From: a virus
Length of the DNA stretch: 64,000 nt
Virus record (IMG/VR): IMGVR_UViG_3300031521_000011
Coordinates: 62,001 to 126,000 of that record
Reading direction: 5' to 3' (one strand)
Shown here: one piece after another, positions 1 through 7,302 of the stretch
How the letters are laid out: each line of letters starts with the position of its first letter
Numbering within the stretch: position 1 is the first letter of the stretch
Program-made: the position numbers and the translations under genes
Notes under the pieces: generated by a model
The model's input: only the letters and a program-made list of their open reading frames with translations
Database searches by the model: none
Told to the model about the DNA's origin: nothing

Positions 1-531
1 AAGACATCCCTGGAAAGTTTCATTGAGGTCATCGCCAGCGATAATGAGATGGAGGCCAGCGAAAGGGCGCTCATAAGGCGACAGACTAACGATAGGATCA
101 GGGAGCTTGAGGATAGCATCAAAACATTGAACATGTTGTTCAGTGAGTCTGTAAATGGACAACTCCGCACTGAGAATGAATCTATAGAACAAATATTCCT
201 TGATGTACTGCATCGTACACACAACCGGTTCAAGCAACTTGATAGGAGTCAGGACCGCGACGTCGTGGAACCAATATTTAAGACAGTCAGGATTCTGGCT
301 ATGGCAGCAGATAAGCTGGAGGCTCTCAAAAAGCATGACGACTCTGGCAATGAAGACAAGCATTCACAGACAGAACTCTTGCAGCTATATAAGGCTCGTG
401 TGGATGAGGCTTATGACGAGCAAGATGTAAAGCTAGTCAATCCGCCCGGGGGCGATGAAGATGCTGAAGGAATCCTTGGATTGGATGAGATTGGTATGAT
501 TCCTGGAGGAGAAGAAGAGACAGACGAATGA
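1..531 (+). CDS. Unidentified phage protein, 5' end outside the window
   Basis: The reading frame is open from the first base of the window, so the gene starts upstream and only its last 176 residues are visible. An internal ATG at 49 has no good ribosome binding site and is not needed. The visible part is helical and strongly charged, with a repeated Glu/Arg/Lys pattern and a very acidic C-terminus ending GGEEETDE. I recognise no family. The gene ends 11 bases before a strong bidirectional terminator, so it is the last gene of a rightward operon. It faces the leftward gene at 572-799. Confidence 0.75.
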   Translation, partial: KTSLESFIEVIASDNEMEASERALIRRQTNDRIRELEDSIKTLNMLFSESVNGQLRTENESIEQIFLDVLHRTHNRFKQLDRSQDRDVVEPIFKTVRILAMAADKLEALKKHDDSGNEDKHSQTELLQLYKARVDEAYDEQDVKLVNPPGGDEDAEGILGLDEIGMIPGGEEETDE

Positions 532-541
532 ATAAAAAAGG

Positions 542-575
542 AATAGGGACCCCCATCCGGGGTCCCTATTTTTAT
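542..575. terminator. Bidirectional rho-independent terminator
   Basis: A perfect 12-bp stem (AATAGGGACCCC, 542-553, with GGGGTCCCTATT, 559-570) has a 5-base loop, with T-rich tracts on the right and A-rich tracts on the left. It lies between two convergent genes (ends at 531 and 572) and can stop transcription from both sides. Confidence 0.9.
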
Positions 576-799
576 TCATCACCTAGTGACTTTACTTCAC
601 GCGCAACTCTGATGTTGTCCACGGCCTTGGCCAACGATAGCGCTACGATGTCGATTGCTCCGCCCCTTATTTTAAGACGGGTAGTTCTTGACATAATTGA
701 ACCATCGATAATTATGTCATTGTCCTCGCTGCGAGCCTCAAGATTAATGTCTATAAGCTTCGCATCTTCAGGCGTGATAATAACCTCACTGTCTTGCAT
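572..799 (-). CDS. Small hypothetical protein, 75 aa
   Basis: I place the start at the ATG at 799 because AAAGGAGGG lies just upstream. The longer frame upstream has no ribosome binding site and runs inside the neighbouring gene. The 75-residue protein starts MQDSEVIITPEDAKLID. It has a beta-rich middle and an amphipathic helix near the C-terminus (IDIVALSLAKAVDNIRVA). The start overlaps the end of the upstream gene by 14 bases, so translation is probably coupled. I do not recognise a family. Confidence 0.75.
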   Translation of the reverse strand: MQDSEVIITPEDAKLIDINLEARSEDNDIIIDGSIMSRTTRLKIRGGAIDIVALSLAKAVDNIRVAREVKSLGDE

Positions 800-1616
800 A
801 TTGTCCCTCCTTTGCAGATTTATATGTTGCTCTCTCCGGAAGCTCCTCCCGGACATATGAATCAAGGAACTTAATAAAAGTGTCCCTGGTCCTTTCTTGA
901 TTGGTGACATCCACGATGAATTTGTGGTCGTTGGTAGCCCAATCCACGAAGCACTCCAGAAGATTCATATTCATGGCCATATGGGCGATCAGCCATTCAG
1001 GCGGATCTTCTTTGCAAAGCCCATTGCCCGTATCATATTTTGCGAATTCTTCCACATTGAAACTTCCTTCGATGTCCTCAAAGAGATATATTATTTCATG
1101 CCTTAGGCCAATTTCATAAGCCATAGCATACACCTTTTCGGCAGAGTAGAACATTACATTATCCCACTTCCAGCGCCGCTGCTCTTCTGTAATTGCATCC
1201 CTAATCTTATCAACATCAAATTCCGAACTGGCAATTGTACTCTCAAGGTTGAGTGGCATTCCCTTTACATACTTGATTGCTTCTGGGCAATCAGAATCAA
1301 TTGCTCTACTACCGAGAATTTCGCGGCCATCTTTTAATTCCGAGCAAAGTGCAAGTAATTCAGAAGAATCCGCACTCATTGCAATCCGACGAGCTTCTTC
1401 CTCATTTGCAGCCTCCACCGGTACAACTATGCAGCATGATATATCCATCAGATATAATGGCTTTGGCTTCTCATCTGGACGCCCTTCAATTACAACAAGA
1501 GGAACCTCGTCAAAGTTGCCATCACTGAGTTCACCGATTCCAAGGGTGCCGAGAAGACGAGCCTGTGCCTCGGGAGTGAGGTCACGCGCCATGACTTTGA
1601 ATTGCATATTTTTCAT
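786..1616 (-). CDS. Hypothetical protein, 276 aa
   Basis: ATG at 1616 follows a strong site (GGAGGGGAAAGC). A second ATG three codons later is also possible. The protein has a mixed alpha/beta N-terminal part with a hydrophobic strand that includes two adjacent cysteines (ISCCIVVPVEA), then an acidic helical half rich in Trp, Tyr and Met. There is no signal peptide or membrane segment. It belongs to the leftward cluster 572-3324, which also holds a polynucleotide kinase, so a takeover or nucleic-acid role is possible but unproven. Confidence 0.75.
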   Translation of the reverse strand: MKNMQFKVMARDLTPEAQARLLGTLGIGELSDGNFDEVPLVVIEGRPDEKPKPLYLMDISCCIVVPVEAANEEEARRIAMSADSSELLALCSELKDGREILGSRAIDSDCPEAIKYVKGMPLNLESTIASSEFDVDKIRDAITEEQRRWKWDNVMFYSAEKVYAMAYEIGLRHEIIYLFEDIEGSFNVEEFAKYDTGNGLCKEDPPEWLIAHMAMNMNLLECFVDWATNDHKFIVDVTNQERTRDTFIKFLDSYVREELPERATYKSAKEGQYARQ

Positions 1617-1637
1617 GCTTTCCCCTCCATAAAATTT

Positions 1638-1660
1638 AAGAGGAGCAATTTGCTCCTCTT
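1638..1660 (-). terminator. Hairpin between leftward genes (terminator or 5' hairpin)
   Basis: An 11-bp near-palindrome (AAGAGGAGCAA, 1638-1648, with TTGCTCCTCTT, 1650-1660) directly follows the stop of the 1661-1993 gene. The T-tract on the minus strand is only moderate (AAATTTTA). It also sits right after the GTATAAG-type element at 1659-1674, so it could instead form a hairpin at the 5' end of the next transcript. Confidence 0.6.
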
Positions 1661-1674
1661 TTATTCCTTATACC
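1659..1674 (-). promoter_or_regulatory. GTATAAG-type element, copy b
   Basis: The minus strand reads GGTATAAGGAATAAAA and matches the shared 16-bp consensus. It is about 45 bases upstream of the start at 1616, overlaps the stop codon of the preceding gene, and is immediately followed by a hairpin. It is a candidate phage-specific promoter. Confidence 0.5.
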
Positions 1675-1993
1675 GTTTTTTCTTCTTCTTTGGATAAAAC
1701 TTCTTATAGATTTCAAAATCCCCGTATAATACTTTGCTTAATCCTTGTTGTAATCGCCTTGGGTAATGGAATGGCCAACTATGTTCTCTGCCATTGACCA
1801 TTCTGGCGGCTCGTGTCGCAATCATCTTAGCTATTGAGAAGTCGTTATCACCAGGGATGTGACAATGATATATTTCTGGTGAAGGGGCATCTTCGGGTGG
1901 TTTAAGATTCACGACGGTCCAATAACAACCGCCGCTGTTTGGATTTCTTACAACAATGAAATCTCCTCTAGAGAATCTTATGTCTCTGGACAT
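1661..1993 (-). CDS. Small basic hypothetical protein, 110 aa
   Basis: ATG at 1993 follows AAAGAGG. The N-terminus (RFSRGDFIVVRNPNSGG) looks like a small SH3/PemK-like beta barrel, as in proteins that bind nucleic acids. This is only a pattern impression. The C-terminus is a lysine run (YPKKKKKRYKE) that suggests contact with DNA or RNA. It is 28 bases downstream of the polynucleotide kinase gene and probably shares its transcript. Its stop codon lies inside a copy of the GTATAAG element. Confidence 0.7.
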   Translation of the reverse strand: MSRDIRFSRGDFIVVRNPNSGGCYWTVVNLKPPEDAPSPEIYHCHIPGDNDFSIAKMIATRAARMVNGREHSWPFHYPRRLQQGLSKVLYGDFEIYKKFYPKKKKKRYKE

Positions 1994-2021
1994 AAAACCT
2001 CTTTCCGCCGTTTAGTACAGC

Positions 2022-2492
2022 TTATAAGTGTTTCCAGCTCCCTGTGCTGTCAACTCTTATTATATCACCAAACCCCTCGGATTTCATAGGCGATTCCAAT
2101 GCGATATACATACTTCTTATTACATCTTGTGGAACTTGCCTTTCACGATTGTGCTGCCGGGCAAATGCTTCTTTGTAATCGATATCCATATAGACAGCAG
2201 TAATGGATGCACCGTATTCTTTTGCGATAGCAATCCACTCATAACGCTGTGACTTCGTAAGGTTGCAATTATCGAGGATAATGAACTTTTTATCCTCGAG
2301 TGCTTTCCTGTACCTATCCAGCGCTATGATCTTTACCTGAACTTCAAATTGCTTATCAAACTCAACTCCAAATACTTGCATGCGGATCTCATCACGATTA
2401 ATCCGCACTGTATCTTGTTCCATCATATCTGCCGCCCAGGTGGACTTTCCAGATCCCGGGATACCAATCATCATTGTTACGTCGGATGCCAT
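2022..2492 (-). CDS. Polynucleotide kinase, T4 PseT kinase domain type
   Basis: This is a P-loop kinase expected to transfer the ATP gamma-phosphate to the 5' hydroxyl of DNA or RNA. Walker A is GIPGSGKST (residues 10-18). INRDEIR follows, with D34 and R37 matching the catalytic Asp and substrate-binding Arg of T4 kinase (INRDDYR). Later blocks NCNLTKSQRYEW, AKEYG and VPQDVIRSMY also match T4 PseT closely. At 156 residues it covers only the kinase half; the 3'-phosphatase domain of T4 is absent. I chose ATG 2492 over GTG 2501 because GAGGTGG sits six bases before it. In T4 this enzyme repairs tRNA cut by host defence nucleases. No RNA ligase is visible here, so its partner would be elsewhere. 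Confidence 0.88.
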   Translation of the reverse strand: MASDVTMMIGIPGSGKSTWAADMMEQDTVRINRDEIRMQVFGVEFDKQFEVQVKIIALDRYRKALEDKKFIILDNCNLTKSQRYEWIAIAKEYGASITAVYMDIDYKEAFARQHNRERQVPQDVIRSMYIALESPMKSEGFGDIIRVDSTGSWKHL

Positions 2493-2502
2493 AGATGCCA
2501 CC

Positions 2503-3012
2503 TCAGTTCAAAATTTCGATACCGGTAGGAATATCAATCTCTGGATAAACAGACACCTTTTTGCCATCCTCGTCAATAAAGAATGTGCTCACGACGGTGA
2601 CCTCTTCCGGCTGTCCCTGATCCCCGATCTTGATCATCGTAGTGGAGGACTGGCCATATGCGACTACTTTTTGAAGAATCCACACCTTGCTGTCACCCTG
2701 CGTGATGCGTACTGATTCTCCAAGTATGGATGTTGATGGTAGTTGGGTGTCTGTCTTTTTGGAAATATCTTCCATCCCAACAGAAGATATTTCCTTCATC
2801 AGGTTTTGAGACACTGACAGGATACGATCACGAGTTCTTGTTTCCGACTTCTCGATCTCATTCCGCAGCAAGAGACGCATGCGAGATTCAATACCCTTGT
2901 TGTTCCTATCGATAACCTTATCGACCTGCGACATTACAGTCGCTATGGCGTCATTGACATATTTTGTTATCTGAGCCATTAAAGTATACCTTGCGGTGGC
3001 AGTGAAAAACAT
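2503..3012 (-). CDS. Hypothetical protein with helical N-terminus, 169 aa
   Basis: ATG at 3012 follows GAGGGGG with good spacing. Residues 12-90 look like a long amphipathic helix or coiled coil (many Arg, Glu and Lys, e.g. RNEIEKSETRTRDRIL). The C-terminal half is beta-rich (VTVVSTFFIDEDGKKVSVYP). I do not recognise the family. It is the first gene of a leftward run that continues into the polynucleotide kinase 10 bases downstream. Confidence 0.75.
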   Translation of the reverse strand: MFFTATARYTLMAQITKYVNDAIATVMSQVDKVIDRNNKGIESRMRLLLRNEIEKSETRTRDRILSVSQNLMKEISSVGMEDISKKTDTQLPSTSILGESVRITQGDSKVWILQKVVAYGQSSTTMIKIGDQGQPEEVTVVSTFFIDEDGKKVSVYPEIDIPTGIEILN

Positions 3013-3051
3013 ATCGTAACCCCCTCAATATGAGCAGTGTTTTACCAATCA

Positions 3052-3080
3052 AATGTATATCATTATGAAGCCAATGTCAA
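3052..3080 (-). promoter_or_regulatory. Possible sigma-70 promoter for the leftward kinase operon
   Basis: The minus strand has a perfect -35 TTGACA (3075-3080). It is followed by TACATT at 17-base spacing (3052-3057) or TATACA at 15 (3054-3059). It lies upstream of the start at 3012. The -10 is weak, so this is tentative. Confidence 0.4.
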
Positions 3081-3085
3081 TAATA

Positions 3086-3108
3086 GACTGAAGGATTACC
3101 CTTCAGTC
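3086..3108 (-). terminator. Hairpin after the sigma-4-like gene
   Basis: A perfect 9-bp stem (GACTGAAGG with CCTTCAGTC) overlaps the stop codon of the 3103-3324 gene, followed on the minus strand by TATTATTG. It is a probable terminator separating that gene from the kinase operon. Confidence 0.7.
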
Positions 3109-3324
3109 TTGCACTCTTTTTAGTTTTGAAATTGCTGACGACAACAGATTCTCAGTAGTATAAAGAGGCAATCCAGCCTCATCTGATATTTTTTCGACAT
3201 CTGTGATTTTGTCACGATTGATTCCGAATACGATACAAATTACCTTTTTCTCTGCCTGTGTGAGCAAATCAAGATTTTTCATAACGGTTTCATATGGAAT
3301 ATCTATCTTGATTATCAACTGCAT
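3103..3324 (-). CDS. Small sigma-70 region-4-like protein, 73 aa
   Basis: The pattern LTQAEKKVICIVFGIN, a variable stretch, then VEKISDEAGLPLYTTENL and a final helix ending ISKLKRV matches the layout of sigma-70 region 4 (a Leu-x-x-x-Glu-Lys-x-Val-Ile helix, then helix-turn-helix, then a Leu-Lys/Arg C-terminal helix). There is no region 2, so it is not a complete sigma factor. It could bind DNA on its own, act as a split sigma piece, or be a transcription regulator. ATG 3324 is preceded by AAGGAGG, directly downstream of a GTATAAG element. It is divergent from the terminase gene. Confidence 0.55.
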   Translation of the reverse strand: MQLIIKIDIPYETVMKNLDLLTQAEKKVICIVFGINRDKITDVEKISDEAGLPLYTTENLLSSAISKLKRVQD

Positions 3325-3331
3325 TACCTCC

Positions 3332-3347
3332 TTTTCTTACTTATACT
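3332..3347 (-). promoter_or_regulatory. GTATAAG-type element, copy a
   Basis: The minus strand reads AGTATAAGTAAGAAAA, running straight into the AAGGAGG of the 3103-3324 gene. No minus-strand gene lies upstream, so it must act at a 5' end. This is evidence that the motif is a promoter or leader element rather than a 3' signal. Confidence 0.55.
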
Positions 3348-3375
3348 TGGATTGATTTTTACTTCATTGTATAAT
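3347..3375 (+). promoter_or_regulatory. Sigma-70-type promoter for the terminase operon
   Basis: TTGGAT (3347-3352), a 17-base spacer and a perfect TATAAT (3370-3375) end 22 bases before the terminase start. The leader is therefore very short. It partly overlaps the leftward element at 3332-3347, so the two directions may compete. Confidence 0.75.
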
Positions 3376-3397
3376 AAGTCTGGAAGAGGTGGCCTTC

Positions 3398-5224
3398 GTG
3401 AGTAAAAAAACCAAAGAATTCCTCGAAAAATACGCTGAAGAGGAATACCAGAGGATAAAAGAAGAAGAAGCTTTAAACCAGCAGGCGAATGAAGAAGCGC
3501 AAGCCATGGCTTCTAGTGCTGACGAGCAATACAGCGAATTGAAGTCAAAACGGGTCAATCAGAAATATGAAAACCAAAAGGACGGCAAGCCTCTTATGAG
3601 GAATGTTATCGTCCCTTCGATTTTTGCAGAAGCCACATATCTGCTGGACGGTAGGCCATTGCGGCTCAAAAATAGAAAATACTATCGCTTCATTCACGAT
3701 GCTGACATTACCAATGGCCTATTGAAGACGGCCCGCCAGGTTGAAAAGTCTACAACCTTTTCAGTTAAAATTGCAGACGATACGCTTCTCACGCCATTCG
3801 TTAGGAGTCTATATTATGCACCATTAAATGAACAGGTGAAGATGTTCTCCGAAGATAGACTCGGGCGCCTGTTTGTATATTCTCAGGCCGACGTTATCAA
3901 GAGAACATTCATCCGATCTGCAGACAAGCAGAATGTCTTCAATAAATCTTTCTCAAATGGATCATTGATATATCTTAGACACTGTTACGGCCTAGGCGAC
4001 AATATGCGTGGTCTTTCTGTCAACAACACATACGGAGATGAAATTCAGGATATTGATATCGATGCTATCCCTGTTGTCCAGGAGTGCCAGGCCCACGCAC
4101 ATGACCTAGGCCCCGGCATTATGTCCCGGTGGTTTGCCGGCACGCCAAAGACGTTCTCCAATACAATTCAGGAACTCTGGAATCGAAGCAATCAATGCGA
4201 GTGGATCATCCGCTGCCCGGCGTGTAACCGGGACCAGATTCTTGGATTAGAGAATATCACAGAGCATGCTTACCTATGCAGAAATTCAAAATGCAGAAAG
4301 CCGCTCACTGCTGAAATCATATCTGAGTTTGGACGTTGGTTCAAACTCAATGAATCTTCGGAGACATGGGGATTCCATATCAATCAGCTTATGTCTCCAG
4401 CCATGCCGGTGGAGGAAGTTTTTGCAAAGGTTAATACCTATGATAAGCAGAGGCTATTCAATGAGGTATTGGGTCTTAGTTATGAAAACGCAGAAAAGCC
4501 ATTCCCTCCGACATTACTTGCATATATTTCAGCAAATGATTTGAAAATGATGTCTCAGCCTCAAGGATATTTTAATAACGTTCCCATCTTTATGGGTGTT
4601 GACTGGGGCACTGGAGAGCGCTCCTACACAGTCGTTTATATTGGCGCATATAATAAGGAAGGGCAATGGCAACTTCTGTACACCCACAAGTATCACACTA
4701 AGGAAGAGAATGAGAGAGATTACCAGGTTCGCGACATTGCTCGCTTAATGACAATATTTCATGTCGGATATTGCATCGCTGACTATGGTCACGGCTTTCA
4801 GTCAAATCAGCAATTGAAGAATCTCTTTAAAGAGCGTTTTGATGCCATGTTCTATTCCAGTAGTCTTGGGCAACTCAGAATATATGATTCGCAGAAATCG
4901 CACTGGGTCGTCAACAGAACAAGAACCATTCATGAATACGTGACTGCCCATAAAGAAATGCGAGTTGTCTGGCCGGGTGCAAGCAAAGAGGAGATCGAAT
5001 TTCTTTATGAACACCATCTGGCTGAGCAGACGGAATATAAATCCATGCGTCCAAAAGCAGGACAAAATATCCTAATAACCAGAAGTGAAGAGATGTACTA
5101 CTCTCACCCTGCAAGTTCTCCGGATGATGGTATGCATGCTGGCGTGTATGCATATACGGCTTCTTTGATTAAGCCGGCCGGCGGCGCTTCACAATACGGT
5201 TTCGCCGGGGCCGTATCGAGGTAG
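3398..5224 (+). CDS. terL: Terminase large subunit
   Basis: This is the packaging motor ATPase and headful nuclease that pumps DNA through the portal. The ATPase domain has a deviant Walker A, TARQVEKST (111-119; Glu replaces the usual Gly), and Walker B YGDE (212-215). A zinc ribbon follows (C273, C276, C294, C299), as in lambda GpA-like terminases. The RNase-H nuclease domain starts at GVDWGTG (D402), with further candidate metal ligands D462 (IADYG) and D576/D577 (PDDGMHAG). The length, 608 residues, is normal. I chose GTG 3398 over GTG 3389 because GAGGTGG is correctly spaced before it. No small subunit is recognisable nearby. Confidence 0.93.
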   Translation: MSKKTKEFLEKYAEEEYQRIKEEEALNQQANEEAQAMASSADEQYSELKSKRVNQKYENQKDGKPLMRNVIVPSIFAEATYLLDGRPLRLKNRKYYRFIHDADITNGLLKTARQVEKSTTFSVKIADDTLLTPFVRSLYYAPLNEQVKMFSEDRLGRLFVYSQADVIKRTFIRSADKQNVFNKSFSNGSLIYLRHCYGLGDNMRGLSVNNTYGDEIQDIDIDAIPVVQECQAHAHDLGPGIMSRWFAGTPKTFSNTIQELWNRSNQCEWIIRCPACNRDQILGLENITEHAYLCRNSKCRKPLTAEIISEFGRWFKLNESSETWGFHINQLMSPAMPVEEVFAKVNTYDKQRLFNEVLGLSYENAEKPFPPTLLAYISANDLKMMSQPQGYFNNVPIFMGVDWGTGERSYTVVYIGAYNKEGQWQLLYTHKYHTKEENERDYQVRDIARLMTIFHVGYCIADYGHGFQSNQQLKNLFKERFDAMFYSSSLGQLRIYDSQKSHWVVNRTRTIHEYVTAHKEMRVVWPGASKEEIEFLYEHHLAEQTEYKSMRPKAGQNILITRSEEMYYSHPASSPDDGMHAGVYAYTASLIKPAGGASQYGFAGAVSR

Positions 5225-5230
5225 GCGCTA

Positions 5231-5259
5231 TTGCCTTTGCGGATAATTGACAGTATAAT
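5231..5259 (+). promoter_or_regulatory. Sigma-70-type promoter
   Basis: TTGCCT (5231-5236), 17-base spacer, TATAAT (5254-5259), just upstream of the gene starting at 5278. Confidence 0.65.
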
Positions 5260-5277
5260 TGATGAGAGGTGAGCGAA

Positions 5278-6318
5278 ATGCCATTATCTATGCTCGATGC
5301 TTTGAAAGATATGAAGGTACAGGATGTTTCTCCTGTCAGTGTTGACTCCCCCATGACTAAGTCAAAAATGAGGGGCGCTTTTGCTGCAAAGGTTGAGGCG
5401 TGGGCTAATCAGATTCTGAAGGATTATTTTGGTCACCAAATGGACCTCAATACATTAATTGCAAACATAGCTCAGAAGAACAATCTTTCATCCGAACAGA
5501 TCAGCCGTATCATTGAAGAAGTTAACAGCGAAGTTTACCTCACAGAATATGAGAAGTCAAAAGGCAAGCCGAATCGGGAGGTTAAGTTCGTTATCGCTGA
5601 ACTTCCCAAGATAAAAGACTTGATGGGCAACAACGCTAAAGCAAATCAGCAGCCGGTGAAGGAGCCTGACGTTGGAGGTGTAGAAACTAAAATGGACAAA
5701 AAAGCAAACATGTTTGAGGATGATGGTGACAAATTAAGCTTCCTCAATTACACGACACATGACACATCCGGACTCGCGGAAGACAAGAGAGTTCCACGGG
5801 AAGAGTATCTTCGCAGAACCCTCGCAGATAAAGTAGCGGCGGTTTACAGTGAATACGAAGCAGCTTTCCTTGAACATGGTTCAGACCTTGATTGCATGGC
5901 AGATGCCCTGATTGGGTATGAGAAGTTGGGCCATGATGCAGTTGAGATCTTCACAAAGATCTGCAACGATGCAGAGCTCCAGATCAAGTATCAGTACCCG
6001 ATTATCAAGGCCACCACTGAAAAGATCGCCAGCTTGGTTGAAGAGCGGCACCTGCATGAATCATTCTCCATTAACCTGCAGCCTGTGGATTTCTTGCAGC
6101 AAGAGAAGGGTCTTTCCCTTGGAAAACATTCACTTCTCAAGCAAGCGCGTGAGGATCAGAACAATTCCAACAAGGAACTACCGAATGTGAAGACGAACAA
6201 GAAGCTCATCAAGGGTTACAAGGATCTGGTTCAGATGGCGAAGAAAGTCCAGCAAAGTCAGAGCGCTGTAGAGGCGGCAACAGCGAAAAAAGAAAAGATT
6301 GCATCTATCCTTGAGTAG
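5278..6318 (+). CDS. Probable head or internal virion protein, 346 aa
   Basis: ATG 5278 is preceded by AGAGGTGAG; the GTG at 5269 would lie inside that site. The protein is helical and hydrophilic, with Lys-x-Ala motifs (DKKANMF, TEKIASL, KEKIASILE) like those in several other genes of this head cluster. There are no catalytic motifs and no membrane segment. Its place between terminase and portal suggests a virion or assembly role; I do not recognise the family. Confidence 0.75.
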   Translation: MPLSMLDALKDMKVQDVSPVSVDSPMTKSKMRGAFAAKVEAWANQILKDYFGHQMDLNTLIANIAQKNNLSSEQISRIIEEVNSEVYLTEYEKSKGKPNREVKFVIAELPKIKDLMGNNAKANQQPVKEPDVGGVETKMDKKANMFEDDGDKLSFLNYTTHDTSGLAEDKRVPREEYLRRTLADKVAAVYSEYEAAFLEHGSDLDCMADALIGYEKLGHDAVEIFTKICNDAELQIKYQYPIIKATTEKIASLVEERHLHESFSINLQPVDFLQQEKGLSLGKHSLLKQAREDQNNSNKELPNVKTNKKLIKGYKDLVQMAKKVQQSQSAVEAATAKKEKIASILE

Positions 6319-6329
6319 TTCTTGAGCAG

Positions 6330-6358
6330 TTGCATTTTCCTTTTTTCTGTTGTATCAT
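6330..6358 (+). promoter_or_regulatory. Sigma-70-type promoter
   Basis: TTGCAT (6330-6335), 17-base spacer, TATCAT (6353-6358), about 55 bases before the gene at 6414. Confidence 0.55.
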
Positions 6359-6413
6359 TGATGAAGTAAAGCAATGTCAATAAAATACCAAAATATCGAG
6401 GAGGAATAAAATC

Positions 6414-7208
6414 ATGGCTGGCAAATATGATGAACTTATCGAAAAGGTAGCTGGCAACATTTTGGCCGAAGCTGCTGAGGAAGATGATCAGGAAGATGAA
6501 GTTGCCGACGAATCTGATGAAGGTGATGAGGGCGACGAAGGCGAATACGAAGACGGCGCTGACGAAGACGGCGACGAGGACGAAGACGGCGACGAAGACG
6601 GTGACGATGAAGACATCAGCGCCGAAGCTGCTGCCATCGACGAAATGGTTATGGAAAAAATCGCGGGCATGGGCGCCGCTGATCGTGCTGCTTTCGCAGC
6701 GAAATATACAGCGCAGGATGCCATGGGCAGGGCAAAGGGTGTTCCCGCATGGGTTCGTGGCGGCGGTGTTAAGAGGACTGCTGGAAAGTATAAGGATGCT
6801 CTTCTTGGCAAGACCAAGGATGACATGGGCCGCACACTCGGCGAATACAAGGCAATAGCCAAGCAGACCAAGGCTGACCATCTGGCGAAGGCCCGCCCCA
6901 GAGCTGCCAAAGAGTCCCAGAAGAAAATGAATGAAAACTTCATCAACCCCCTTCGCAAGAAGGTTTGGGGCGCTCGCGGAGCTACTGCTGCAGCCGCAGC
7001 CGGCATCGGTGGTGGCACATATGCCGCTATCGCTGGATCCAAGAAAAAGCACAACAAGACCGCCAGTGAAATAGTGGGCCGCCTTGAGCAGTACCTGGAA
7101 GAGTCTGAAATGATGAAGCAGGCTGCCGATGAAGTCATGAACGAAGCAGCTGTCATCGAAGATGCGGTCCTGAAGGTCGCCATGGACCTGGGTCTCTTTG
7201 ACGAATAA
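6414..7208 (+). CDS. Very acidic/basic two-part probable virion protein, 264 aa
   Basis: GAGGAGG precedes ATG 6414. Residues 20-70 are almost entirely Asp, Glu and Gly with hardly any basic residue. Residues 100-190 are strongly basic and Ala-rich, with a short Gly/Ala hydrophobic stretch (AAAAAGIGGGTYAAIAG). Lys-x-Ala motifs recur (EKVAGN, EKIAGM, NKTASE, MKQAAD, LKVAMD). The charge split recalls scaffold or internal core proteins that fill the head before DNA enters, but I recognise no family. It probably has its own promoter at 6330-6358 and a hairpin after it at 7244-7277. Confidence 0.75.
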   Translation: MAGKYDELIEKVAGNILAEAAEEDDQEDEVADESDEGDEGDEGEYEDGADEDGDEDEDGDEDGDDEDISAEAAAIDEMVMEKIAGMGAADRAAFAAKYTAQDAMGRAKGVPAWVRGGGVKRTAGKYKDALLGKTKDDMGRTLGEYKAIAKQTKADHLAKARPRAAKESQKKMNENFINPLRKKVWGARGATAAAAAGIGGGTYAAIAGSKKKHNKTASEIVGRLEQYLEESEMMKQAADEVMNEAAVIEDAVLKVAMDLGLFDE

Positions 7209-7243
7209 TCCAGGCATATAGGTTATCAGCAGAATTCCTTTCT

Positions 7244-7277
7244 GAAAGGCGTTCCTTCTTAGGAGGGGACGCCTTTC
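7244..7277 (+). terminator. Possible terminator hairpin
   Basis: A 9-bp stem (GAAAGGCGT, 7244-7252, with ACGCCTTTC, 7269-7277) has a small inner stem but no T run after it. It may be a weak terminator or an mRNA processing or stability structure between 7208 and the next gene. Confidence 0.45.
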
Positions 7278-7302
7278 TAGATAAAATATGGGGGAAGAAA
7301 TA

